Source of the DNA: Planctomycetota bacterium
GTDB lineage: Bacteria > Planctomycetota > B15-G4
NCBI GenBank assembly: GCA_029259715.1
Contig: JAJDEP010000019.1
Span: 248,001-312,000, forward strand
Direction: 5' to 3'
DNA length: 64,000 bases
Shown here: positions 28,268 to 36,366 of the stretch, piece after piece
Position numbering within the stretch: position 1 is the stretch's first letter
Layout: each line of letters starts with the position of its first letter
Notes under the pieces: model-generated
What the model was told of the DNA's origin: nothing
Databases searched by the model: none
Seen by the model: only the letters and a program-made list of their open reading frames with translations
Translations under genes and position numbers: made by a program

Positions 28268-28447
28268 GGAGTCACCCCCCGGCAGTCGTCAGCGCACGGG
28301 CGTGTAGAGCGATGCCTCGAGGCTGGCCGTGCCTCTCGGAGGCGTAGCCGTTCGGTCGTGGGAAGCCGATTACGCCTCGCGGTTGCGGGATCGCAGCCCG
28401 GTGGTAGCGTGAGTCTCGGGCGAGTAGGCCCACCAAGGAGACGCGTC

Positions 28448-30388
28448 ATGAAGACTCGGTCGGAAGGGTTCAACTTCCTCGCGCCGTTGACGCTGAGCCT
28501 GATCAGCGGCCTCTGCCTCTGCAGCGGCGTGAGCGGTCAGGCGGCCGTGCCCGGACCTCCGTTTTTCGACGGCGGCCTTTCGGTCGCCCAGCAGGCGTTC
28601 CTGAAGGCGTCCAACACGGAGTCCGACGATTTCTTTGGTCGAGCCGTCGCCATGTCCGCGGACACCCTCGTGGTCGGGGCCGCGAACGAAGCGAGCAACG
28701 CCACGGGCGTGGGCGGTGATCAGTCCGACAACAGCACGGCAGGCGCCGGTGCCGTCTTCGTGTTCGTGCGCGAGAACGGGAGCTGGAGCCAACAGGCCTA
28801 CCTCAAGGCCTCCAACACCGAACCGGCGAATGGCGGCCTGTTCCCAGGCGACAACTTCGGGCATTCCGTGGCCATCTCGGGCGACACGATCGTCGTCGGC
28901 GCCATCCGCGAAGGGAGCAACGCCACCGGCGTGAACGGTGACGAGTCCGACAACAGCCTCTTCCAAGCCGGCGCCGCCTACGTGTTCGTTCGTAACGGCA
29001 CGACCTGGAGCCAGCAGGCCTATCTCAAGGCCTCAAACACCGCAGCCACCGACTTCTTCGGATACAGCGTGGCCCTCTCCGGCGATACGGCGTTGGTGAG
29101 CGCCTTGCAAGAGGACAGCGCCGCGACGGGCATCAACGGTGACGAGAACGATGATGGCGCCGGCAATGCGGGTGCCGTCTACGTGTTCGTCCGCAGCGGC
29201 ACCTCGTGGAGTCAGCAGGCCTACCTCAAGGCCTCCAACACGGCGGGATCCGACTTCTTCGGCGAGAGCGTGGCCCTCTCCGGCGACACGGCTCTCATCG
29301 GGGCCTCGGGAGAAGACAGCGCGGACTCGGGCGTGAATGGCAACGAGACCGACGACGGCGCCAGCCGGTCGGGCGCCGCCTACGTGTTTGTGCGCAGCGG
29401 CACCACATGGAGTCAGCAGGCCTATCTCAAGGCCTCCAACACCGCGACCAACGACTTCTTTGGTCAGTCCGTGGCTCTCTCCGGGGATACGGCACTCGTC
29501 GGTGCTTGGGGTGAGGACAGCGCGGACACCGGCGTGAACGGGAACGACAGCGACAACGGCGCCGCCCGGTCGGGCGCCGCCTACGTGTTCGCGCGGAACG
29601 GCACCATCTGGACCCAGCAGGCCTACCTCAAGGCTTCCAACACGGGAGCAGACGACCGATTCGGCTCGCAGGTGGCGTTGTCCGGCGACGCCGCCGTGGT
29701 GGGAGCGCGGTTCGAGGGGGGCAGCGCGACGGGTGTTGATGGCGATGGGAGCGACAATAGTGCCGACAATGCGGGCGCGGCCTACCTCTTCGTCCGGGAC
29801 GGAACGACGTGGAGCCACCGGGCCTACCTCAAGGCCTCCAACACGGGAGCATTCGACGAGTTCAGTGCCGTGAGTCTCGCGAACACGACGGTCATCGTCG
29901 GAGCGTCCCGCGAGGACGGCAGCGCGACCGGTGTGAACGGCAATCAGAACGTGCACTTCCAAGGCGCCTTCGATTCCGGTGCGACCTACGTCTACGAGAT
30001 CGGCGCCTGGCAGGATCTGGGCCTGGGGCTGGACGGCATCGGGGTCACCGATCCGTTCCTGGCCGGAATCGGCCCGCTGACGGCGGGTACCCCCGTGAGC
30101 CTGGATCTCTCGAGCACGCTGGACAACGCTCCGGCCTTCCTCTTCGTGGGCTCCGTACGCCTCGACTTCTCGCCTTTCTTCGGCGGCACACTGGTGCCCG
30201 ACTTCCTGGCCCCCGGCGGCTCGCTGCATGTGCTCGTCACGGATGGCGCCGGAGCCATCACCCTGAACAGCACCTGGCCCGCAGCGATTCCGTCCGGCTT
30301 CGAGTTCTACCTGCAGTACTGGATCGAGGACGCCAGCGCACCGTTCGGCTTCGCCGCGAGCAATGCGATCCGCGGCACCTCACTCTGA
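28448..30388 (+). CDS. Secreted seven-repeat FG-GAP-like beta-propeller protein with shared C-terminal module
   Basis: The 646-aa protein has a signal peptide (LTLSLISGLCLCSGVSGQA). It continues with seven about 65-residue repeats of the form QQAYLKASNT...DFFGxSVALSGDTALVGA...DSAATGVNGDxxDN...AGAAYVFVR..GTTWS, which predict a seven-bladed propeller. Each blade has an Asn/Asp-rich loop likely to bind Ca2+. Repeats 2-6 are close to identical. After residue about 515 comes the module also ending the proteins at 3774-5369 and 51086-52759 (SPFFGGTLVPDF, FEFYLQYWIEDAS, FAASNAIRGTSL). The ATG at 28448 has AAGGAG 7-8 bases upstream. It is probably an extracellular or cell-surface adhesion or matrix protein; no enzyme motif is seen. 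Confidence 0.85.
   Translation: MKTRSEGFNFLAPLTLSLISGLCLCSGVSGQAAVPGPPFFDGGLSVAQQAFLKASNTESDDFFGRAVAMSADTLVVGAANEASNATGVGGDQSDNSTAGAGAVFVFVRENGSWSQQAYLKASNTEPANGGLFPGDNFGHSVAISGDTIVVGAIREGSNATGVNGDESDNSLFQAGAAYVFVRNGTTWSQQAYLKASNTAATDFFGYSVALSGDTALVSALQEDSAATGINGDENDDGAGNAGAVYVFVRSGTSWSQQAYLKASNTAGSDFFGESVALSGDTALIGASGEDSADSGVNGNETDDGASRSGAAYVFVRSGTTWSQQAYLKASNTATNDFFGQSVALSGDTALVGAWGEDSADTGVNGNDSDNGAARSGAAYVFARNGTIWTQQAYLKASNTGADDRFGSQVALSGDAAVVGARFEGGSATGVDGDGSDNSADNAGAAYLFVRDGTTWSHRAYLKASNTGAFDEFSAVSLANTTVIVGASREDGSATGVNGNQNVHFQGAFDSGATYVYEIGAWQDLGLGLDGIGVTDPFLAGIGPLTAGTPVSLDLSSTLDNAPAFLFVGSVRLDFSPFFGGTLVPDFLAPGGSLHVLVTDGAGAITLNSTWPAAIPSGFEFYLQYWIEDASAPFGFAASNAIRGTSL
28589..29999 (+). repeat. 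Seven tandem about 200-bp coding repeats
   Basis: Seven in-frame copies of a propeller-blade unit are present. The phrases coding AYLKASNT, SVALSGDTAL and AAYVFVR are nearly identical at DNA level between copies 3-5, consistent with recent duplication or gene conversion. Confidence 0.85.
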
Positions 30389-30410
30389 ACCACGGGCGCA
30401 CGGATGCGCA

Positions 30411-30434
30411 CCGGCCCGGATGTTTCGGGCCTGG
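30411..30434. terminator. Hairpin between convergent genes
   Basis: GGCCCG (30413-30418) pairs with CGGGCC (30426-30431) across a 7-base GATGTTT loop, extendable by two G-C pairs past a bulged T. It sits in the 54-bp gap between the convergent beta-propeller and sulfatase-like genes. There is no T-tract, so it may be a bidirectional terminator or only an mRNA 3'-end stabiliser. Confidence 0.42.
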
Positions 30435-30442
30435 TCCCTCGC

Positions 30443-32170
30443 TCAGTTCTCGGGGCAGGGCCCCTCGATGTAGCCCAGCTGCACGAGCTGATTGCAGGTG
30501 TCGGGGTCGAGGTCGCCGGGATTCACAGAACGGCCCTTGGCCCGCGCCTCGTTGATCTTCCGGAAGCCTTCGTCGTGCGTGCGGAAGAAGGCCGTGCGCG
30601 GGTGGCCGCCTGCGACGAGATCGGTCTGCTCGTCCGCGTCGGTGCCGAGGTCGTAGAGGTAATGGTCGTACACCGGCTCGCCATCGACGAGCTTGCCGCG
30701 CACCCGGTCCTGGATGAACTTCAGCCCCTGGAAGTGGTGCGCCACCTCCCACTCGTGGATCGGGTTGCCCGGGTGGTTGGCCATGTACTCGGACGTGACC
30801 GGCAGCTCGGTGGGTTCCCTGCCCGTCAGCACGGCGTCGGCCAGCGAGCGGCCCTGCAGAGCGAGCTCCGTGCCATCAGGAGCCACCGCCTCGACGTCGA
30901 GCAGCTCGAGCAGGGTCGGCATGACGTCCATCAGGCCCACCGGCGTGCGGATGCGCGTGCCCCCGTTGCGACCGCCCGGCAGCCGCACCATCAACGGCAC
31001 GCGCAGGCACTCCTCGTAGACCTGCTCGTGCTGCCACTTGCCGTGCTCGAAGAACTCCTCGCCGTGATCGGAGAGGATCACCACGATGGAGTCGTCGAGA
31101 GCCCCGGAGCGCTCGAGCGCCGACCACAGCGCGGGCATGGTGTCGTCGGCGAAACGCACCCCGCCGTGATAGAGGCCCTCCAGGAAGCGCGCCTCGTCGG
31201 CGCCGAAGCGGTCGCGCTCGCTCCAGAACTCGGTCTTCATGCGGCTCCACGTCTCGCGGAATGAGAGCCCCTCGAGGCCTTCCACCACCGAGCGCATGGG
31301 GCCGTCGTAGTCGCCGGGCGCCCAGGTGTCGATGTACGCGGCGGGCGGCACGTAGGGCGCGTGGACCTCGTAGGTGTGCCAGAAGAGGAAGTAGCGCTCA
31401 GCCGGCTCCTCGCCGAAGCGCGCCTGGACGAGCCGGCTCAGGTGCGGCCCCGACACCGGCGCGAGGCTGTCGGCGATCTGGGACCGGCCGTCGGGCATGG
31501 GCGCGGGGCGCCGCTTGTGCTCCAGCCACAGCTCGGCGTCGTGGATCTGCGCCGCCATGCCGGTCAGGTCCTTGGTGTAGAGGTCGAAGCCGCGGGTGAA
31601 GCCGTGGGCCGGCATCAGGTTGCCGCCGTCGGTCAGGCCCAGGGTGGTGAAGCCCTGCCCCTTGAGCACCTCGGCCAGCGTTGGGATCGAGGCGGGCAGC
31701 GGATAGATGATGGCCACCCTCTCGTCGGCCCGGGGCGTGCCCTTCAGGCGCGGGTCGATGCCCTGCACCACGTTCTGCACCCCGTGCACCGACGGATACA
31801 CCGACGTGAACAGTGACATGTGGCTCGGCGCGGTGTGCGGCGCGGTGGCCCGCGCGTGCTCGAAGACCACGCACTCGTCCGCCAGGCTGTCGAGGAAGGG
31901 GCTGATGTCCGCCGGGCCGCCGCCGCTGCCGAGGGCGTCGGCCCGCAGCGTGTCGAGAGAGATGACGATGAGGTTGGCGTGTGGGAAGGCCGACCCGGTC
32001 GGGGTCGCCGGCTCGCCGCCGCAGGACGCAACGGTGGCCGCGAGCAGCACGACACCCAGCGCCGCGGCGCCGTGACCCGCGCGACTCTGGCGGCCGACGC
32101 GACTCATGCGGCCAACGGGACGCAAGCCGCTGACCCGCGGGCGGGTGAATCGCCTGACGATCGCCCTCAC
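30443..32170 (-). CDS. Sulfatase-like lipoprotein with Thr at the usual formylglycine position
   Basis: The 575-aa protein has a lipoprotein signal peptide (VVLLAATVASC) and an alkaline-phosphatase-superfamily sulfatase fold: NLIVISLDTLRADALG, TAPHTAPSHMSLFTSVYPSVHG, AIIYPLPASIPTLAEVLKGQGF, ILSDHGEEFFEHGKWQHE and VPLMVRLPGGRNG. True sulfatases have C/S-x-P-x-R for formylglycine formation. Here the aligned stretch is T-A-P-S-H, so formylglycine maturation is not expected. A Thr nucleophile, as in phosphoethanolamine transferases and phosphodiesterases, is possible. The GTG at 32170 overlaps the upstream hypothetical gene (GTGA). An ATG at 32107 (MSRVGRQSRAG) would give a more normal signal-peptide length and is an alternative start. 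It could act on surface polysaccharide or lipid headgroups. Confidence 0.82.
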   Translation of the reverse strand: MRAIVRRFTRPRVSGLRPVGRMSRVGRQSRAGHGAAALGVVLLAATVASCGGEPATPTGSAFPHANLIVISLDTLRADALGSGGGPADISPFLDSLADECVVFEHARATAPHTAPSHMSLFTSVYPSVHGVQNVVQGIDPRLKGTPRADERVAIIYPLPASIPTLAEVLKGQGFTTLGLTDGGNLMPAHGFTRGFDLYTKDLTGMAAQIHDAELWLEHKRRPAPMPDGRSQIADSLAPVSGPHLSRLVQARFGEEPAERYFLFWHTYEVHAPYVPPAAYIDTWAPGDYDGPMRSVVEGLEGLSFRETWSRMKTEFWSERDRFGADEARFLEGLYHGGVRFADDTMPALWSALERSGALDDSIVVILSDHGEEFFEHGKWQHEQVYEECLRVPLMVRLPGGRNGGTRIRTPVGLMDVMPTLLELLDVEAVAPDGTELALQGRSLADAVLTGREPTELPVTSEYMANHPGNPIHEWEVAHHFQGLKFIQDRVRGKLVDGEPVYDHYLYDLGTDADEQTDLVAGGHPRTAFFRTHDEGFRKINEARAKGRSVNPGDLDPDTCNQLVQLGYIEGPCPEN

Positions 32171-32865
32171 CCCTCTTCTTCAGCGTCGAATTGGGACACG
32201 AAACCCGCCAGCCGGTCCTGCAGGAAGTCGTAGGTGTGCTCGAAGCGCTCGCCGATCTCGGGCAGGCCCGCGCTCACGATGGGCTTGCCGAAGGTGCCCA
32301 CGTTCTCGAGGAACAGGCTGCGGTTGTCGAGGGTGAACGACTCCACCCTCACGTTGAAGATGCCGCCGTGGGCCTGATCGGGCGGGAAGGCCAGCCGCAG
32401 GCCCGCCAGGGTGGGCTCGGCGCCGAGGGGCTCGAGCACGGTCTCGTCGAAGCCGAACAGGGTGCGCAGCATGAACTGACGCGTGTCCGAGGACCCGTGG
32501 GCGTTCACGACGGAGCGCACCGCGAACTGCTGGGCCACGAACAGCTGCACCGGCAAGGTCTTCAGCACCTGCGCGGCCAGCGACTCGACGCGCCCGCGGA
32601 AGTCCTCGCGGGAGATGCCGGTCTGCTCCTCGCGGATCTGCACGCGGTCGGCCAGCAGGTTGGTGCAGCTCACCGGCGCGCCGGGGGCCCCACCCAGGGC
32701 GTTGCTCAGCTGAGCGCCGCCGGGCACGAGCCGGAAGTCCTTGTAGCTGCACTGCGCGTCGCCGAACAGGTCGCCGTGGAGCTTCTGCAGGGCCGGCGGC
32801 TGATGCTGCACCGGCGGATGGATCAGCTCGGCCACGAAGGCGATGCTGCGCAAGCCATAGGACAT
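32167..32865 (-). CDS. Conserved-looking hypothetical protein, about 230 aa
   Basis: The 232-aa soluble protein without signal peptide or membrane segment starts MSYGLRSIAFVAELIHPPVQ. The N-terminal half carries CSYKDFRLVPGGAQLSN; the C-terminal half has alternating strands (GGIFNVRVESFTLDNRSLFLENVGTF) and a helical end (ERFEHTYDFLQDRLAGFVSQFD). The pattern is vaguely like the TIGR04255 family, but I cannot assign it. It overlaps the sulfatase-like gene by 4 bp, so the two are co-expressed. Confidence 0.65.
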   Translation of the reverse strand: MSYGLRSIAFVAELIHPPVQHQPPALQKLHGDLFGDAQCSYKDFRLVPGGAQLSNALGGAPGAPVSCTNLLADRVQIREEQTGISREDFRGRVESLAAQVLKTLPVQLFVAQQFAVRSVVNAHGSSDTRQFMLRTLFGFDETVLEPLGAEPTLAGLRLAFPPDQAHGGIFNVRVESFTLDNRSLFLENVGTFGKPIVSAGLPEIGERFEHTYDFLQDRLAGFVSQFDAEEEG

Positions 32866-32896
32866 CGGGCGGATTCCCGGAGGGGACGAGCCGACA

Positions 32897-34441
32897 TTAT
32901 GGACCGCTGTCGGGGCCCGGGCAATCGACGCCGCGCACGCCCAGCAGCCGCGCCGCCACCGCGGGCACCACCACCAGCGCCACGAGTGTGAGACACAGCG
33001 TCGAGGTCATCTCGTCGGTCCCGATGTGGACCATGGAGAAGATGCGGTGGGTCAGCGTGCCGTTGCCCGCCGGCGTCATCATCACCAGCTCGAGTTCGCG
33101 CATGCTCAGCAGGTAGCCGAGGGTCAGCGAGATCCCCACTGCGGGCATCAGGCGTGGCAGATCCACCACCAGCCAGCGCTGCCAGCGCGGACGCGGCACC
33201 AGCCGGGCGGCCTCGCCGGGCCCCGGATCGAGGCGCAGGAGCAGGGCTCGGGCCACCAGGATGCCGAGCGCGCAGAAGCGTCCGGCCATGGCGATGACGA
33301 GCAGCGTCGGCGAGAGGTACACCGCGTCGGAGAGCGGATTGGCCGGGTGGTTCCACAGGATCACCTCGCCCATCGCCAGCATCACACTGGGAGCGGCGAG
33401 GGGCAGGATCGCGAGCAGCAGGATCAGCCGTTCGACCCGCGGCGAGGCGGCCAGCGAGACCCGGGCGGCGGCCACTCCCAACCACGCCAGGACCAGGCCG
33501 GTGCCCAGCCCGACGCCCACCGATCGCATCACGCTGTCGTGGACGTCCTTGTCGCGCAGCAGGTCGACGGCGCCGTCGTAGCCCCACACCCACCCCACGA
33601 GCACCGCCACCGGCGCGAGCATCAGCGCCATCACGACGGCCAGGCCCGCCACGCTCAGTCCGGCCCCGGCGCCGGACGACGCCGCGCGCGGGACCCGGCG
33701 CGCGGCACCCCGCCAACGCCCGGTGAACGAGCGCTCGAGGCGCAGCACGACCAGCAGGGCCACGAGCGCCGGCACGATGGTCGGCAGCGACACCGCGGCC
33801 GCCTGCGGCCCGCGCTGCAGGCGCGACCACTCCTGGAAGATCTCGCTGGCGAGCACGGTGAACGGCTCGGGGTCGTAGAACGAGAGGAAGTCGACCACAC
33901 CGAAGTCGGTGATCGCGAAGACGAAGACCAGCAGCGCGCCCGAGAGGATCGAGGGCAGGGCCAGGGGCAGCTCGACCGAGCGCAGGGCCGCGCGGGGTCC
34001 GCGCGCGAGGCGCGCCGCCTCCACCGCGGCGCCCGAAGCCGCCAGCCCGCGCAGGGCGAACAACGCCACGAGCGGCCAGAGCGAGAGGGTCAGCAGGAAC
34101 ACCGCCCCGCCGAAGCCCTTGAGCGGCAGCACCTGGGTCCAGGCCACACCCGACACCCACGGCGGCAGCACCAGCGGGAGCGGCAGCAGGGTCGCGACCG
34201 CCATGGCGACGCGTCCGCCGCGGCGGGCGAGGACCCAGGCCACCGGCACCCCGATCAGCATCGAGGCCGCCGCGGTGGCCAGCCCGAGCGCCATGGTCGC
34301 ACCCCACAGCGACGCGATGCGCGCCGAGAACAGGGTCTCGAACAGCACCTGCGGATCGCTGAAGAGACCGCCCAGGGACGCGAGCACCGGCGCGAGGCCG
34401 AGCAGACACAAGACGAGGACGACCGTGACCGTCACGGCCAA
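32897..34441 (-). CDS. ABC transporter permease, fused double-unit FbpB/ThiP-like
   Basis: The 514-aa protein has about 12 hydrophobic segments arranged as two homologous permease halves (about 1-245 and 265-510). Each has an EAA-type cytoplasmic loop: EAARLARGPRAALRSVELPLALPSI in the first half and EAARLVPRPRWQRWLVVDLPRLMPA in the second. Fused permeases of this type serve Fe3+ (FbpB/SfuB), thiamine or related uptake systems. No ATPase or binding-protein gene lies beside it, so the substrate is open. The TTG at 34441 is the furthest start; GTG two codons later is equally possible. It faces the divergent HEAT-repeat gene across 94 bp that contain the AT-rich stretch TATACT. Confidence 0.88.
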   Translation of the reverse strand: MAVTVTVVLVLCLLGLAPVLASLGGLFSDPQVLFETLFSARIASLWGATMALGLATAAASMLIGVPVAWVLARRGGRVAMAVATLLPLPLVLPPWVSGVAWTQVLPLKGFGGAVFLLTLSLWPLVALFALRGLAASGAAVEAARLARGPRAALRSVELPLALPSILSGALLVFVFAITDFGVVDFLSFYDPEPFTVLASEIFQEWSRLQRGPQAAAVSLPTIVPALVALLVVLRLERSFTGRWRGAARRVPRAASSGAGAGLSVAGLAVVMALMLAPVAVLVGWVWGYDGAVDLLRDKDVHDSVMRSVGVGLGTGLVLAWLGVAAARVSLAASPRVERLILLLAILPLAAPSVMLAMGEVILWNHPANPLSDAVYLSPTLLVIAMAGRFCALGILVARALLLRLDPGPGEAARLVPRPRWQRWLVVDLPRLMPAVGISLTLGYLLSMRELELVMMTPAGNGTLTHRIFSMVHIGTDEMTSTLCLTLVALVVVPAVAARLLGVRGVDCPGPDSGP

Positions 34442-34535
34442 ACCCTATACTCCCCGTGCACGTCGATCAGCCCGGAGCTCGTCGATCGACCTCGGCCCTG
34501 GCTCGCAGCTCCCATCCGGCAGACAACGGAGTCCC

Positions 34536-35555
34536 ATGCACCCGCGGACGGAGAGTGGATCGCTGCGTCAGCCTGCCACCCGGCGGCTCCGGACACGGCG
34601 GCTCCCGGCGCGGCTCCGGACCGCAAGTCCCTTGAGGGGCCTGGCCGTGCACCTCATGGCGGGGGCTCTGCTCCTGCTGGCCGGCCCCCTCGGGGCCCAG
34701 GACGACGACCGCGCCCCGGTCGAGGCCGACGGGACGGCCGCAGCCGACGGGGCCGACGGGCTCCCGCCCCCCCGCCCGCCGCCGGAGCTCACCGCCGGCC
34801 AGCGCAGCAAGCTCGATCGGGCCTTGTCCAAACTACGGAACAGCAACGCCGAGCGGCGCGCCGCCACCGAGGAGACCATCATCGCCTTCGGGCGCGGCGC
34901 CGTGCCCTTCCTCGTGGACGCGGCCCACACCGACCACGACGGCAAGCGCGACGGCCTGGTGCACTGCCTGGTGACCCTGGCCGACGTCAACGATCGCGAG
35001 CTCGTGGCCGCGTGCTTCGCGTCCGAGTTTCCGGCGCTGCGTCGCTTCGCCGTCATCGAGGCCGGCGAGCTCGGGTTGCCCGCGCTGCTCGACCAGCTCC
35101 CGCCGCGCCTCACCGACGACGACGAGATCGTTGCTGTCGAGGCCGCGTTGTCCCTCGTGACCAACGGTCGCGAGGAGGGTCTCGACCGACTCGTGGACGC
35201 CTGGAACGGGCCGTGGCAAGCGCGCATCATCGCGGCGCTGCCGGGCGTCGTCGATCAGGGCTCCCACACCATCCTGGTGGCGCGCCTCGTGAGCGATCCC
35301 GAGGAGGAGCGCTTCGATCCCGACGCCGCTGCCGCCCAGCGCCGCTCGGCGGTGCGCATGTTGCACGCCATCGGCGATCGGGCGTCGGTGCGAGCGCTCG
35401 TCCGCTCCCTCGACGACACGCACAACCTGGTGCAGCTTGCGGCCATCGACGCCCTGCGGGACCGCCTCGAGGACAAGCCGCCGCTCAAGGCCGGCTCCAT
35501 CTTCGAGCAGATCCGCGAGGTGCAGCGGCTCAAGGAGCTCGCCGCCACGCGCTGA
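34536..35555 (+). CDS. Secreted or periplasmic HEAT-repeat protein
   Basis: The 339-aa protein has a long Arg-rich n-region and then a hydrophobic signal segment (LAVHLMAGALLLLAGPLGAQ). It continues with an acidic/Pro linker (residues about 55-85) and five or six helical repeats of HEAT type (ERRAATEETIIAFGRGAVPFLVDAA, ALRRFAVIEAGELGLPALLDQL, VQLAAIDALRDRLED). It is probably a protein-protein scaffold in the envelope. The ATG at 34536 has CGGAG 5 bases upstream; two internal ATG codons cannot be excluded as the true start given the long n-region. It is convergent with clpP. Confidence 0.75.
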   Translation: MHPRTESGSLRQPATRRLRTRRLPARLRTASPLRGLAVHLMAGALLLLAGPLGAQDDDRAPVEADGTAAADGADGLPPPRPPPELTAGQRSKLDRALSKLRNSNAERRAATEETIIAFGRGAVPFLVDAAHTDHDGKRDGLVHCLVTLADVNDRELVAACFASEFPALRRFAVIEAGELGLPALLDQLPPRLTDDDEIVAVEAALSLVTNGREEGLDRLVDAWNGPWQARIIAALPGVVDQGSHTILVARLVSDPEEERFDPDAAAAQRRSAVRMLHAIGDRASVRALVRSLDDTHNLVQLAAIDALRDRLEDKPPLKAGSIFEQIREVQRLKELAATR

Positions 35556-35567
35556 GGCTTCCGGCTC

Positions 35568-35589
35568 GGCAGCCCGCGCATGGGCCGCC
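35568..35589. terminator. Hairpin between HEAT-repeat gene and clpP
   Basis: GGC and GCCC on the left pair with GGGC and GCC on the right across one A/C mismatch and a 6-base loop, in the 45-bp gap between convergent genes. It lacks a T-tract. A bidirectional terminator is plausible. Confidence 0.4.
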
Positions 35590-35600
35590 CCGCAGAGTCG

Positions 35601-36242
35601 TCAGCCGGTGATCTTCTTGAGCGAGTCGGCGATGGCGCTGGCCAGTCCGTAGTCCACCGCTTCCTTGGCGGTGAGCCAGAAGTCGCGGTCGGCGTCGGCC
35701 AGGATCTTCTTCTCGGAGACGCCGGTCTCCTTCGAGATGACCCGGTTGTAGGCTTCGCGCAGCTTCACGATCTCGTTGGCGGTGATCTCGAGGTCCGACG
35801 CCGTGCCCCGCGACATGCTGCTGGGCTGGTGGATCAGGAAGCGGGCGTTGGGCATGGCGAAGCGCTTGCCCTTCTTGCCGCCCAGGAAGATCAGGATCGC
35901 CGCGCTCGCGGCCATGCCGGCGCACACGGTGTGGACCGGCGCCGAGATGGCCTTCATGGCGTCGTAGATGCCGAAGCCCGAGTCGGCGTCGCCGCCGGGG
36001 CAGTTGATGTACATGGTGATCGGCGCCTTGGCGTCGTCGGCGTCGAGGACCAGCAGCTGGCTCGTGATCTGGGCCATGAGCTCGCGGTCGACCGGCTTGG
36101 CCACCATGATGATGCGGCGCTCGAGCAGGCTCTTGCCGAGGAAGTCAGCGATCTTGGGCGACTTCTTCGAATCGTCGGCGTCGTCGTCCTCATCGTCGTC
36201 GTCGTCGATGCGGGGGCGCGTGCTGTACAGGCTGGGAGCCAT
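35601..36242 (-). CDS. clpP: ATP-dependent Clp protease proteolytic subunit
   Basis: The 213-aa serine protease subunit forms the 14-mer chamber that degrades proteins fed by ClpX or ClpA/C. The catalytic triad is visible: Ser113 in CAGMAASAAIL, His138 in RFLIHQPSS and Asp187 in ADRDFWL. The N-terminus carries an acidic run, RIDDDDDEDDDADD (11-24), in place of the usual propeptide/axial loop start, before the conserved LLERRIIMVAKPVD. It is encoded by a GAC/GAT tract. The ATG at 36242 has GAGGAAGG upstream; an upstream in-frame extension was rejected as it lacks family homology. No clpX is adjacent. Confidence 0.95.
   Translation of the reverse strand: MAPSLYSTRPRIDDDDDEDDDADDSKKSPKIADFLGKSLLERRIIMVAKPVDRELMAQITSQLLVLDADDAKAPITMYINCPGGDADSGFGIYDAMKAISAPVHTVCAGMAASAAILIFLGGKKGKRFAMPNARFLIHQPSSMSRGTASDLEITANEIVKLREAYNRVISKETGVSEKKILADADRDFWLTAKEAVDYGLASAIADSLKKITG
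36171..36209. repeat. GAC/GAT trinucleotide tract in clpP
   Basis: An imperfect run of Asp codons on the minus strand encodes the acidic N-terminal stretch of ClpP. It resembles the tract at 23787-23825 in the AsmA-like gene. Confidence 0.65.
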
Positions 36243-36366
36243 GGAAGGGCCTTCCTCGGACGAATTCGCGGGGTTCCCCGGGTGTGGCATTCCGGCCACC
36301 ACCGGGAAGGGGAAACTAGCTCATCGGCAGGGCCGAAGGAAGCGCTGGAGACGCATCCGCCCGAGG

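Noticed and set aside
28589-29999. Tandem repeats considered as CRISPR or mobile element
   Set aside because: The repeats are about 200 bp, in frame and without spacers of fixed size; they code for propeller blades.
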